A stretch of 64,000 nt of DNA from a virus. The position numbers and the translations under genes are program-made. The notes below the pieces were generated by a model. The model was not told where the DNA came from and made no database searches. It was given only the letters and a program-made list of their open reading frames with translations. Every line of letters starts with the position of its first letter. Position 1 is the first letter of the stretch. The stretch is from positions 1 through 64,000 of IMG/VR virus record IMGVR_UViG_3300050821_004765; one strand, given 5' to 3'. Shown here piece by piece: positions 38,170-47,191 of this stretch.

Positions 38170-38633
38170 TGATAATTGGTATTTGTGAAGGCGTTTCTGG
38201 CGTATTAAATTACACGCCATCATATTGGGATTCGCCTGAATACCAAAGAGTACACGCCTTGGTGCGCAAACTCTATGGCCCAGCCATTGAATATATTTGC
38301 ATACAATGTAGTTGTAGTGCCCAAGTTTGGGCCTGGCAACACGGTGAAGATCCAAGTTTGCCCAGTAGTTATCAGCCAATGTGTGTATGGTGCCATAGGT
38401 ATTATGACAATACTCAACAATGGCGTGAAAATATTAGTTTGGGGCAAATAGGAAATAATAAAGGCCAAGGGATCAATAATGGTAGTGCTAAACTATCTGA
38501 AAAAGATGTGCTAGAAATTAGATCACTATATAGCACTGGCAATTTTAGTCAAACTAATCTTGCCAATATTTATGATGTGAATCAAAGTAGGATAAGTAGT
38601 ATCGTGACTCGAAGAACTTGGAGACACATCTGA
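38169..38633 (+). CDS. HNH-like protein with C-terminal helix-turn-helix, 154 aa
   Basis: The N-terminal half has CIQCSCSAQVWAWQH followed by PMCVWCHRYYDN, the same zinc layout as the 115-residue protein at 5,024. The C-terminal 50 residues (GSAKLSEKDVLEIRSLYSTG, LANIYDVNQSRISSIV) resemble the target-reading end of the homing endonuclease in dnaE. So it looks like a mosaic of the two other genes' modules. The DNA is A+T-rich compared with both neighbours, a sign of separate origin. It fits between structural genes with one-base overlaps on both sides. Confidence 0.68.
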   Translation: MIIGICEGVSGVLNYTPSYWDSPEYQRVHALVRKLYGPAIEYICIQCSCSAQVWAWQHGEDPSLPSSYQPMCVWCHRYYDNTQQWRENISLGQIGNNKGQGINNGSAKLSEKDVLEIRSLYSTGNFSQTNLANIYDVNQSRISSIVTRRTWRHI

Positions 38634-38974
38634 TGCCAGTCCACACTCCTGGAGCAATTAATAGCTCCGGCAATGATGACCAGGGTGCGCAGCAGACTAA
38701 CCTTGCGAAACAGTACCCGAACACTGTCGATACCTTGGCTGGTATGCAGTACCCCGATATGGGCGGTGGACCAGACAGTAACGCACTACGGTTGCCATAC
38801 CAGACCGCACACCCGGCCAGTACTCCAGCGGTAAATGACCCGGGCTTTGGTGCATACTACTTGAACCAGAGCGACCCGATTGTCGGCACTAAGAAAAACC
38901 CAGTGCCGGATTTCCCACAGTATGGGACAAGTCTCAACGAGGGCACCACTTACGCCGCACACTCTGAGGAGTAA
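38633..38974 (+). CDS. hypothetical protein, 113 aa
   Basis: Not recognised. Pro/Asn/Gly-rich, with few charges (MPVHTPGAINSSGNDDQG, PVNDPGFGAYYL-like middle). The ATG overlaps the HNH-like stop as TGATG. Likely a minor structural protein given its position. Confidence 0.55.
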   Translation: MPVHTPGAINSSGNDDQGAQQTNLAKQYPNTVDTLAGMQYPDMGGGPDSNALRLPYQTAHPASTPAVNDPGFGAYYLNQSDPIVGTKKNPVPDFPQYGTSLNEGTTYAAHSEE

Positions 38975-38976
38975 CC

Positions 38977-39501
38977 ATGGCTAAGCGCAATGGCGCTGCA
39001 GGTAAGGGCGTTGGCCCTATGCAGTTTGGTAAAAGCACGATTGGCTGGGGCGCGAGTGCTAGTCCTGCGGCTTACGCAATGGGTCGGGCGTACGGGAGTA
39101 TCCCGACAAGTCGTACTGCGGGAACCCAGCGGTCGGCACGGGGCGGTGGCTACCGGCGTATCCTGAACCCGTGGGGCAATAATGTCCCGAAGGCTAGCGC
39201 GGTTGGCGCGAATGGTATTGGCCAGAGCAAGTTCCAGCTAAACTTCAAGGCAGTTGGCGGCCGACGGATGCCAATTCAGGCACCCGACCAGATTCGCATC
39301 GACTACCCCGCCAATGACCCGCGTCGTTGGCCTATTGCCGGCGGCAAGACGTTGATCTTCAACCAGGCTGGGAAGGCGAACCGCCACAACGCCTTGGTGA
39401 ACCACGCTTATGTGCGTGCTGGATATGGCCAGTACAATAGCCCGACGTACTCTGGTACTGACGCGCAGTACGCTGAAGTGCCATACGCACCGAGCGTCTA
39501 A
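38977..39501 (+). CDS. Gly/Ala-rich basic protein, 174 aa
   Basis: Fourth of the basic set, better ordered in its C-terminal half (APDQIRIDYPANDPRRWPIA, GGKTLIFNQAGKANRHNALV). The start MAKRNGAAGKGVG follows a normal ribosome-binding site. Function unknown. Confidence 0.58.
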   Translation: MAKRNGAAGKGVGPMQFGKSTIGWGASASPAAYAMGRAYGSIPTSRTAGTQRSARGGGYRRILNPWGNNVPKASAVGANGIGQSKFQLNFKAVGGRRMPIQAPDQIRIDYPANDPRRWPIAGGKTLIFNQAGKANRHNALVNHAYVRAGYGQYNSPTYSGTDAQYAEVPYAPSV

Positions 39502-39947
39502 TGGCAGTATTCTTCAATGGTACATTCCTACGGGAATTGCGGCGTGAAACTGAACGGCACTTTCGCCGTGAAACTGCCGATAGGGGCGTAAGGTCAATTG
39601 CCCATGCCATCACTGGATCGTTATCTCCTAGGAATAGTTTCGCTGGCCTTGGTACTCGGCGTGTTCTCTCTGGCCGCGGTCGAACTCAGGCTCTACGCAG
39701 CCCACTTTCTCAGCAAACTGGAACAAGTAAGACCCAGTACAGCAGTCCAGGCAACCAGTCAAAATCTAGTGTTGGGCGGGGTCGGAATGCACAAAAAGGA
39801 CCAACCACAGGCACGAGTGGCACTGCTGGCACACGAGCGGCAACAAGCGGCACAACTGGGACAAGAGGAACCTCACCAACTAACTTTCAGCGAGTTTCTG
39901 CTCGCAAGGCCGCACGAAACCACGGCAAGAAGTATACTCAATCATGA
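39501..39947 (+). CDS. Arg/Ser/Thr-rich basic protein, 148 aa
   Basis: Fifth of the set: an N-terminal helix (FLRELRRETERHFRRET), then Gly/Thr/Ser/Arg repeats (GPTTGTSGTAGTRAATSGTT). Its last codons overlap the terminase start by four bases (ATGA). It could be an ejected or packaging-linked DNA-binding protein; this is inference. Confidence 0.58.
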   Translation: MAVFFNGTFLRELRRETERHFRRETADRGVRSIAHAITGSLSPRNSFAGLGTRRVLSGRGRTQALRSPLSQQTGTSKTQYSSPGNQSKSSVGRGRNAQKGPTTGTSGTAGTRAATSGTTGTRGTSPTNFQRVSARKAARNHGKKYTQS

Positions 39948-41560
39948 GCTTGCTGGACCCGTGGGCGATCTGGGGACACCAACGTGTTAACTGGCGTCCC
40001 CACCAAGATCAAATCAATATTCTCGAGTCTCGAGCAAGACACCGAGTTTGGTGTGCTGGTCGACGCACCGGCAAGTCAGACTTGGGCGGTAACTCCCTCT
40101 TGCCAGAAGCTTTTTACACAAAGTCTGTCGCAAACGACTGGCTCAAGCTCGGTAAGCGCCGTGAATTTTGGATAGTTGGGCCAGAGTATTCTGACTCTGA
40201 AAAAGAGTTCCGTGTTATTTACAATAGACTTAAGTCTCTGCAAGTACCCTTCGACCGCCCCGGGACATATTACGACCCCATCGGGCACAACATGCATATT
40301 TCGCTGTGGGAAGGGGCCTTCCAGGTCCACGCTCACTCTGCCAAATATCCTGACCACCTCGTCGGTGAAGCGCTCTGTGGCGTACTGATGGTAGAAGCCG
40401 CAAAGGCTAAGCCGTCAATTTGGCATAAGTACATTCGACCAATGCTCAATGACTATAAGGGCTGGTCAATGCATACGAGTACCCCAGAAGGAAAGAACCA
40501 CTTCTTTGAGAAGTATGAAATGGGACAAGACCCATTTAACTCTGAGTGGGAGTCTTGGCGCGTGCCTTCTTGGCACAATCCTTATGTGCATACCATCAGG
40601 ACTGTCGATGAGCACGTTAAGTTTATGCTTGATATCATGGTTGACCACCCCAGCATGTCTGCCGCTAAGATTTGTCGTCAGCACAACCTACAGATAGATA
40701 AAGAAATTATCGACTTGGCAGATGATCTGTCCGTCGAAATGTTTAAACAGGAGATTGCAGCAGACTTTACCGAATTCGTCGGCCAAGTCTTTAAGGATTA
40801 CGACGAGGAATATCATGTCGGTAACTTGGAGTTTGAGCCTGAATGGCAAACGTTTGCTGGCGTTGACTACGGATATACTAACCCCAACGTTTGGCTACTC
40901 ATACAAGTTGGCCCTTGGGGAGAGATTAATATTCTCGATGAAGTGTACGAGCCAGGACTTACGGCTGACCAATTTGCTGAGGAAATTAAGAGACGAGGCC
41001 TCAACCCTCCGCAGCTCCGCATCTTTTACCCAGACCCCGCTGACCCAATGTCCTCAAGGACACTGGAAGACAAGCTTAGGATAAAGGCATCAGGCGGCAC
41101 CGGCGGGGAGCTGCCAATTCGCATCAACCTAATTCGCGAGAAATTGCGAAAAGGCCGTATTGATATGAGCCAGAGTGCCTTAAGTGAGCAGAACGCAGAT
41201 AAATGGCGGCCGCAGTTGATGATTGACCGGAAATGTGCGCGATTGCGGTCTGATATGATGGCATATCGGTACCCTGAACGCAAGGATGACAAAGAAGATT
41301 CCTTGCCACGCTTTGAATTGCCAATGAAAAAGGATGACCACGGACCAGAAGCGCTTGGTCGGTTCATGATCGGGTTCTTCGGGGCCGGTGAACTCCATGG
41401 TCACGGCGGTACTCGGGTCCGCAAGGGTAATGTGTCACGTCGGCACACCCAAAAAACCACACAACGTCAAGATTACCGTTCGGTGTCACCGCCGATGAAG
41501 CCATTGAGTAGTATGATTACTACTAAATCAGGCTTTCCCAACTGGAAGGAATGGCGTTAA
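39944..41560 (+). CDS. terminase large subunit, 538 aa
   Basis: The motor that cuts and pumps phage DNA into the prohead. ATPase: Walker A AGRRTGKS (residues 38-45), Walker B and following residues CGVLMVEAAK, and a coupling motif near STPEGKNHF. Nuclease: RNase H-like DYGYTNP near residue 308, RIFYPDPADPMS, and RLRSDMMAYRYP near the end. Length and order are normal for siphophages. Coupled to the portal gene by TAATG. Confidence 0.92.
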   Translation: MSLLDPWAIWGHQRVNWRPHQDQINILESRARHRVWCAGRRTGKSDLGGNSLLPEAFYTKSVANDWLKLGKRREFWIVGPEYSDSEKEFRVIYNRLKSLQVPFDRPGTYYDPIGHNMHISLWEGAFQVHAHSAKYPDHLVGEALCGVLMVEAAKAKPSIWHKYIRPMLNDYKGWSMHTSTPEGKNHFFEKYEMGQDPFNSEWESWRVPSWHNPYVHTIRTVDEHVKFMLDIMVDHPSMSAAKICRQHNLQIDKEIIDLADDLSVEMFKQEIAADFTEFVGQVFKDYDEEYHVGNLEFEPEWQTFAGVDYGYTNPNVWLLIQVGPWGEINILDEVYEPGLTADQFAEEIKRRGLNPPQLRIFYPDPADPMSSRTLEDKLRIKASGGTGGELPIRINLIREKLRKGRIDMSQSALSEQNADKWRPQLMIDRKCARLRSDMMAYRYPERKDDKEDSLPRFELPMKKDDHGPEALGRFMIGFFGAGELHGHGGTRVRKGNVSRRHTQKTTQRQDYRSVSPPMKPLSSMITTKSGFPNWKEWR

Positions 41561-43275
41561 TGCCAATTGATCCGCGGCAATACGATTCCGCGATTGATTA
41601 CATTGACTCTGACGCTGAATTCAGTAAGTCTATTGGCAATATGGCCAATATGGACGATAAATTACGTATCAAGTGCTATGAACTGTACGAAGATATGTAC
41701 AATAACCGTCCAGAACATATGCGAGTGGTCCTCCGTGGAGAGGATGAAGACGCTGTTGAGATCTATATGCCTAGTGCCAAGAAGGTAATTGAGGCAATTA
41801 CTCGGTTTTTGTGCGTTGGCTGGGACTATTTCATCGATGCAAACGTTGGTAGCACCGATGACCAGAGAGATATCGATAATGCACTAGCAAATCTCTTCAA
41901 AAAGCAGCATTTTTACCGTAAATTCAACCAAATGAAGCGGTATATGCTTATGAAAGGGGATGCTTGCTTCCATGTTTTGGGGAAGGATTGGGAGCGTGCA
42001 GGCCATCGAATTGCGATTGAAGAGCTAAAGCCAGAACACTACTTTCCAATTGAAGACCTTGTAACCGGCGAGCTGATGGGATGCCACATTGTTGACATTA
42101 TCAGGAACCCCAGAACAACGCCGAATACTAAGCGATACGCCCCAGAATACGTTGCTAGACGTCAAACCTATCGCAAAGAGGTCGATGACAACTTGGTGCC
42201 GACGGGTCGAATTACGACTGAACTCACACTATGGGAGATAGGTCGTTGGGACGACCGCATTCCTTGGCTAGAGCTAGCTTGGGTCGACACCATCACAATG
42301 GAAGAGTACCTGCCAGAGGCAATTAACGAATTGCCAGTGTACCACTTTGCAAATAACCCGCCACCAACGAGCACATTTGGTATGTCAGAGCTGGCGGGGG
42401 TCGAAAGCCTCATTAATGCAATAAATCAGGCCATGTCCGACGAAGATCTGACTTTGATTACCCAAGGTTTGGGGGTGTATTGGACCGATGCAAGTGCACC
42501 TAAAGGCGCTGATGGTCAGATTGCTGAGTGGGAAATTGGCCCCGGTTCAGTCGTTGAGATTGGTGCCGGTGGCAAATTTGGTCGTGTTACTGGCGTTAGC
42601 TCTGTCACTCCTTATCTTGAGCATATATTGGCCTTGGATGAGTCCCTTCAACAGGCGCTCGGCGTGCCTGATATTGCTATCGGTATGGTGGATGTCGCTA
42701 CTGCTGAGTCTGGGATCGCGCTAAACTTCAAACTTGGGCCGATGTTGGCTAAGAATGCTGAAAAAGAGCTATTCATCATTGAAGTGGCTGACAAGCTACT
42801 AGAAGACCTGGTCAACGCCTGGTTGCCGGCATATGAAAATATTGCAGTTGACGGGATTTCTGTAACGTCAACTGTAGAAGACCCCATTCCCAAGAATGAT
42901 TCACAGCTACTGCAGGACTTGTTGGGTGTTTGGGGCGAGTGCAGCGAATATCTGCCGGTTGGCTTCCTATTCCAGCAGTTGAATACCATTATGAATTGGG
43001 ATCTTACGCATGAGGACTTCATGCAAGCTCTCAAAGATCAAACTCTCATTGCTCAAATGCAAGCTGCTGCTAATCCGCAACCTGCACCAGGCGCTGCTGG
43101 ACCCAATGGTAAACCAGGGGCTGCACCGCCAAAGCCGAGTGCTGGCGCTAATGCAAGTCAAATTGATAACTTGACGAAGTACACGCAGTCTGAACGGCTA
43201 AGTAAGCAAACTGGAATCCGTGGTGGATACAACTCTGCTGGAGTTTCCGCTGCGCTCTCAAGTGGGGAAATTTAA
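41560..43275 (+). CDS. portal protein, 571 aa
   Basis: Forms the twelve-fold ring at the capsid vertex used for DNA entry and exit. An acidic, Tyr-rich N-terminus leads to KVIEAITRFLCVGWDYFIDA, then a long alpha/beta body with the Gln/Asn-rich helix SLINAINQAMSDED and a C-terminal Pro/Ala/Gly region. The length fits. I start it at the ATG overlapping the terminase stop; an ATG three codons earlier is weaker. Confidence 0.85.
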   Translation: MPIDPRQYDSAIDYIDSDAEFSKSIGNMANMDDKLRIKCYELYEDMYNNRPEHMRVVLRGEDEDAVEIYMPSAKKVIEAITRFLCVGWDYFIDANVGSTDDQRDIDNALANLFKKQHFYRKFNQMKRYMLMKGDACFHVLGKDWERAGHRIAIEELKPEHYFPIEDLVTGELMGCHIVDIIRNPRTTPNTKRYAPEYVARRQTYRKEVDDNLVPTGRITTELTLWEIGRWDDRIPWLELAWVDTITMEEYLPEAINELPVYHFANNPPPTSTFGMSELAGVESLINAINQAMSDEDLTLITQGLGVYWTDASAPKGADGQIAEWEIGPGSVVEIGAGGKFGRVTGVSSVTPYLEHILALDESLQQALGVPDIAIGMVDVATAESGIALNFKLGPMLAKNAEKELFIIEVADKLLEDLVNAWLPAYENIAVDGISVTSTVEDPIPKNDSQLLQDLLGVWGECSEYLPVGFLFQQLNTIMNWDLTHEDFMQALKDQTLIAQMQAAANPQPAPGAAGPNGKPGAAPPKPSAGANASQIDNLTKYTQSERLSKQTGIRGGYNSAGVSAALSSGEI

Positions 43276-44054
43276 TGACCATTGTTCTGACTAAACTTAT
43301 CGAACGACCTGACAATCCATTCCGGCTAGGGCGTCATCAGGAGCATGATGAACGAGCATGGCACTTTCCAACTCCCTGGAGTAAGCCACAAAACATTAGT
43401 AAGTTCTGGACAACCGCCGCTCCCATCTTGGACCAGGGTAATGTCGGTAGTTGTACAGGAAACACTGTGGTTGACGTTGTCAACACTGACTTGTTTACGC
43501 CGATCAGGACAGCAAAAAATCATGGCAATTACCTGGTTGAAGCCGATGCTCTCAATATCTACTCAAAAGGCACCTATCTCAGTGCTATCGGCGGTGGTCA
43601 GACCTATCCACCCGACGACCCAGGTTGTACCGGACCGGCTGTAGCTAAGGCTGCAGAGGATTTGGGGCTATTTGACAAGTACCTACACTGCTTTAACTGG
43701 GATCAATTTTGCGCAACTATTGAGCAAACACCGGTAATGCTTGGGACACCGTGGACCCAGCAGATGTTCGACCCTGACCAGGACGGATTCTGTAGAGTTG
43801 GCGACATTAATGATAGCACTCTTGCTGGCGGACATGAGTATATGGGTCGCGCGATTGACTATGAAAACACTCGCGTACTTTGCCGCAACCACTGGAACGC
43901 ACAGTGGAATCCAGAACAGATTGATCAAAAAGATCCTGGCGAGTTCTGGCTATCCTTTACTGATCTGCAGTCATTGCTTCAAAATGGTGGCGATGTCACC
44001 GTCCCATTCGCAGCAGGTTGCACCCCTCAACAAGGAGTAAATGAAAATGGCTAA
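43275..44054 (+). CDS. papain-like (C1-type) cysteine protease, 259 aa
   Basis: DQGNVGSCTGNTVVDVVN (nucleophile Cys60, oxyanion Gln54), LAGGHEYMGRAID (His187) and CRNHWNAQWN (Asn205) give the complete papain triad in order. The spacing is shorter than in papain. It lies between portal and scaffold, where head-maturation proteases usually sit, so it may process head proteins. No signal peptide is seen, which argues against a secreted role. Confidence 0.75.
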   Translation: MTIVLTKLIERPDNPFRLGRHQEHDERAWHFPTPWSKPQNISKFWTTAAPILDQGNVGSCTGNTVVDVVNTDLFTPIRTAKNHGNYLVEADALNIYSKGTYLSAIGGGQTYPPDDPGCTGPAVAKAAEDLGLFDKYLHCFNWDQFCATIEQTPVMLGTPWTQQMFDPDQDGFCRVGDINDSTLAGGHEYMGRAIDYENTRVLCRNHWNAQWNPEQIDQKDPGEFWLSFTDLQSLLQNGGDVTVPFAAGCTPQQGVNENG

Positions 44055-44220
44055 GCCGAATGCAAAAGCAAAGCTCGGGTCTGGCGGACGTTTTGCCGCT
44101 GTCGCCAAGTCAGCTGGCGGGGGCAAGAAGGGTGCAGCTATTGCTGCAGCCGTAGGTCGTAAGAAATATGGTGCTAAGAAAATGGGTGCCATGGCCGCAA
44201 AGGGCCGCAAGAAGAAGTGA
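44047..44220 (+). CDS. Lys/Ala-rich basic micro-protein, 57 aa
   Basis: Starts MAKPNAKAKLGSGGRFAAVA and ends in a Lys/Arg run; GRKKYGAKKMG is a phrase I know from small actinophage head-region proteins. GGAG lies nine bases upstream of the chosen ATG; another ATG two codons before is possible. A DNA- or RNA-binding role is likely from charge alone. It couples as GTGA to the next gene. Confidence 0.65.
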   Translation: MAKPNAKAKLGSGGRFAAVAKSAGGGKKGAAIAAAVGRKKYGAKKMGAMAAKGRKKK

Positions 44221-44981
44221 CTTACGTTTGGTACGTTGGTAATGCTAACGTCCGAACAATCACAGTTGTTGATTGGTCGTCAATTGGCATCACTGTTACC
44301 GGGGATACTACTTGGGACCAAGATAATGGTTGGTCAGTGCCAACATCATCACTTTCTGGTCCACAACTCACCTATTTAGAGTCAGAAACTTCATTCGTCA
44401 CCGGGCAAACGGATGCAGAACGTCCAACACCGGCAGTAAATAATGATGGTGGCGGTTCATCTGGGCTACCTGCATCGCAAAATACCGGCACGAAATTTCT
44501 TTGTGACTCTATTTCATGGCAACCAGTAATTGGTGCTAATGTTGAGACTACAGTAACTTTCACTGTTAGTGGTTCTACATACACTGAAACAGAATCTGTT
44601 GATGCAGCAATATCATATGCTTATAATCTTGCATTCTATGCCGTTAATCTTGCACAGTCTGGTGTAGCATATAGCATACAAAATGTGCTAACTGGTGCAT
44701 CCGCTACTGAAATGTCTGGCGCTTACTGTGGACTTGGGGTTTCAAATATTGTCGACCCTCAAGGCCAAGTCTGTACACTATCCATAGGATTACAAGTCAA
44801 TAGCGGTATTCTAGCCGGCATGATTTCTCGGTGGCTGGTTGTCAGCGCCGGTACAGTAGAATTTACTATGGAGTCTGGTGTTACAATTAAAAGTGTTACT
44901 GGAGCAGCAACGATGACCCAAATGGGCGTAGCAACTTTCTATTGCCTAGGCAATGACGAATGGCTCTTGGATATTACATGA
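44217..44981 (+). CDS. hypothetical beta-rich protein, 254 aa
   Basis: Not recognised. GTG start. Nearly all beta-prone (VTFTVSGSTYTETESVDAAI, VEFTMESGVTIKSVTGAATM), with few charges. It looks like a virion surface or fibre-type protein within the head gene cluster. Confidence 0.6.
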   Translation: MTYVWYVGNANVRTITVVDWSSIGITVTGDTTWDQDNGWSVPTSSLSGPQLTYLESETSFVTGQTDAERPTPAVNNDGGGSSGLPASQNTGTKFLCDSISWQPVIGANVETTVTFTVSGSTYTETESVDAAISYAYNLAFYAVNLAQSGVAYSIQNVLTGASATEMSGAYCGLGVSNIVDPQGQVCTLSIGLQVNSGILAGMISRWLVVSAGTVEFTMESGVTIKSVTGAATMTQMGVATFYCLGNDEWLLDIT

Positions 44982-45247
44982 CTATGGTAAAGCGCGCTAT
45001 GAAGGCTGCCGGGCACTACCCACCAGGTACAATACCGGGTCAGCCAGCTGCTGGGCATCATCCATTCAAATCTCAAGCCCAATGGAGGTTATTCTTTGCT
45101 AACCCCAAGCTTCGTCGTTGGGCCATTGGTAAGGCGCACGCAACTGGTGGGCATCACGAAATCACCCAGAGGCTCAAATATAGTCCGGCATATCGGAGTC
45201 TCCCTGATCGTAAGCTTTCGACAATTCAGCGAGTACCAATTCGATGA
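44978..45247 (+). CDS. small basic protein, 89 aa
   Basis: The segment HHPFKSQAQWRLFFANPKLR with KAHATGGHHE is a phrase found in many phage proteins of the head region. Role unknown. Starts ATG overlapping the upstream stop as ATGA and overlaps the JAMM gene the same way. Confidence 0.65.
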   Translation: MTMVKRAMKAAGHYPPGTIPGQPAAGHHPFKSQAQWRLFFANPKLRRWAIGKAHATGGHHEITQRLKYSPAYRSLPDRKLSTIQRVPIR

Positions 45248-45627
45248 ACTTCACTTACCACCGGGTTGAGCCGCGCACCATTTCTAAATACCAAGCTAGA
45301 ATTCTCAAGAGAATTGCGCACTCTGAATTGCCAATCGAAGCCTGTGGAGTAATATTACGCGATGGCACCATCGTGGAATACCCGAATACTTGTCCAAATC
45401 CAGAGCATGGCTTCGATTTTGCAGCGCAATTGAACCATAATATCAAAGCTATTTGGCACTCACATCCAAATGGACTTACCACACCTAGTGACGATGACTT
45501 ACCAATGATCGAAACGCTCGCCAGGCGGGGTTTCAATTGTCATCACCTTATTGTAACTGCAGAAAATGTCTATGAATACGCGGCAGATTTTAGTCAAGTA
45601 GCTTCCGCGTCTCAGTGTCAAACGTAG
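45244..45627 (+). CDS. JAMM/MPN metalloprotease-like protein, 127 aa
   Basis: HSHPNGLTTPSDDD matches the JAMM zinc motif HxHx7SxxD exactly, and LPIEACGVILRDG supplies the upstream Glu. Length suits a minimal prokaryotic JAB domain. In phages, JAMM domains are best known in tail-tip assembly proteins; here the gene lies in the head cluster, three genes after the papain-like protease. It might trim head or connector proteins. Activity is inferred from the intact motif. Confidence 0.8.
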   Translation: MNFTYHRVEPRTISKYQARILKRIAHSELPIEACGVILRDGTIVEYPNTCPNPEHGFDFAAQLNHNIKAIWHSHPNGLTTPSDDDLPMIETLARRGFNCHHLIVTAENVYEYAADFSQVASASQCQT

Positions 45628-45668
45628 TAAAGTATCTGTCAACTACCGTTTATTAGGAGTTAGCTAAA

Positions 45669-46457
45669 ATGCGCCAGAGTCCAGACTTTATTGTCGATGA
45701 GACCGAATTTGATGCGTTTCTGTTCCATTTTTGGGGTGGTGATGGTGATCGCGACGACGATGACGTCGATGACGACGATGACAGCTCTGACTCCGACGAT
45801 GAAGATGATTCTGATGAGTCTGATGATGATGACTCTGACAATGATGATGACGATGATGACGACGGCAGTAATGCTGGAAGATCGACTACGAAAAAGCCTG
45901 GGAGTAAAGACACTCAGGATGATGATGACGCCGAAGCTGATGCAGATAAGCTTAAAGCAGAGAATATCAAGCTCAAGCGCGCTCTTGATGCTGAAAAAGA
46001 TAAAAACAAAGTTAGCACTAAGGGCAAGACCAAGCTTGAGCGTGATTACAACGCGATGAAGACTCGTGCCTCCAAGCTCGAAAATTTCATGCAGACCACA
46101 TACATCGACGCAGCCATCGTCAAGGACGTTCGGTATGCTTGGAACAACATCGAAGATGTGCGACTCAACATCAAGGATTCAGCTATTCGCCTGGACATGG
46201 AAACCGGTGAAATCGAAGGCTTGGATCTTGAACTCAAGCGTATTGCAAAAGCCAAGCCATATCTTCTCAAGAAGAAGGCAACGCGTGAAGACTCCGATGA
46301 CGATCAGGGCGATGGAAATGGTCGCCAAGGGAATCCGGGAAATCGTCGTCAAAGTGGTGCCCATCCTTTTGGCGGTCGTACAAAAACTGATGGAAAAGAT
46401 CGTGCACGTATTGCAAGTAAGTACAAAATCCCTGGCGTTCCCGGGATTACAGGATAG
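45669..46457 (+). CDS. capsid scaffolding protein, 262 aa
   Basis: Position just before decoration and capsid genes, an acidic N-terminal third (long Asp/Ser runs), a coiled coil (ENIKLKRALDAEKDKNK) and a basic C-terminal end are typical of scaffolds that bind the capsid and then leave. Residues 17-27 (LFHFWGGDGDR) resemble the start of the major capsid protein (LLFRFWGGDGNR), an unexpected match. Confidence 0.78.
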   Translation: MRQSPDFIVDETEFDAFLFHFWGGDGDRDDDDVDDDDDSSDSDDEDDSDESDDDDSDNDDDDDDDGSNAGRSTTKKPGSKDTQDDDDAEADADKLKAENIKLKRALDAEKDKNKVSTKGKTKLERDYNAMKTRASKLENFMQTTYIDAAIVKDVRYAWNNIEDVRLNIKDSAIRLDMETGEIEGLDLELKRIAKAKPYLLKKKATREDSDDDQGDGNGRQGNPGNRRQSGAHPFGGRTKTDGKDRARIASKYKIPGVPGITG

Positions 46458-46471
46458 GGGAAAGGCAAAAG

Positions 46472-47170
46472 ATGGCTCGCTATGACAAGTATGACCCGAT
46501 CAACGGGGGATTCCGTGCTGCGGTAGCCGTTGACTTTCCCGATGGCGATCTAGGTGCTGCTTGGGGCTATGGCATTAACTCTGCCGGACAGTGTGTCAAG
46601 GGCGCAGGACAGACCGGCGTTATTGGCGTTCTGGTCGTCACCCAGAAGCCGGGTCGTGTTGGTCCGCAGCGGGAAATCACCACTGTTGACATCATGCAGG
46701 TTGGTTGCATTACGGACTTTGGGCCTTCTACCTATGGCAATGTGCCCGGTGTGAACTTTGGTAATGCCGGTACTAACTACTACAGTGACGCAAATGGCTT
46801 TATCTCGGCGAGTCAGACTGACTTGTCCGTTCAGACCGTTACGGTTGGTGCAGCTAGTGCCGGTACTTTCACGCTAACTTACGGTGGTCAGACGACCACT
46901 GCGATTGCCTACAACGCCTCTGCAGCTACTGTACAGGCTGCACTGGTTGCTTTGAGTTCGATCGGTGCTGGCAATGCGGTTGTTACGAGCCCGTCCGCTG
47001 GGATTTGGGTAATTTCCCTCTCCAACGCCTTGGAAGAGTCTGTCGCTTTGGGGGCATTTACCGGCGCAGGCTCGGGTTTGACTGGCGGAGCGTTTGCCGT
47101 TAGTAGCTCAAAGGGTGTGCTTGTTGGCTTTACGGTCGAAACTGACCGCTTGCAAGTTACGATGTCTTAA
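46472..47170 (+). CDS. capsid decoration protein with inserted repeat domain, 232 aa
   Basis: The first 110 residues (MARYDKYDPINGGFRAAVA, CVKGAGQTGVIGVLVV, TNYYSDANGFI) and the last 20 (GVLVGFTVETDRLQV) make up a decoration protein of the type encoded before the capsid in many actinophages. Between them residues 121-213 form an extra domain with GTFTLTYGGQTT and AIAYNASAATVQAALVALSS, which recurs in the tail tube. It may project from the capsid surface. Confidence 0.75.
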   Translation: MARYDKYDPINGGFRAAVAVDFPDGDLGAAWGYGINSAGQCVKGAGQTGVIGVLVVTQKPGRVGPQREITTVDIMQVGCITDFGPSTYGNVPGVNFGNAGTNYYSDANGFISASQTDLSVQTVTVGAASAGTFTLTYGGQTTTAIAYNASAATVQAALVALSSIGAGNAVVTSPSAGIWVISLSNALEESVALGAFTGAGSGLTGGAFAVSSSKGVLVGFTVETDRLQVTMS

Positions 47171-47191
47171 TAAGAAGCTGAAAGGACAACA

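Noticed and set aside
39598-39990. 130-codon ORF with hydrophobic start just before the terminase
   Set aside because: It is an alternative frame over the Arg/Ser-rich gene and the terminase start, both better supported by coupling and continuity.
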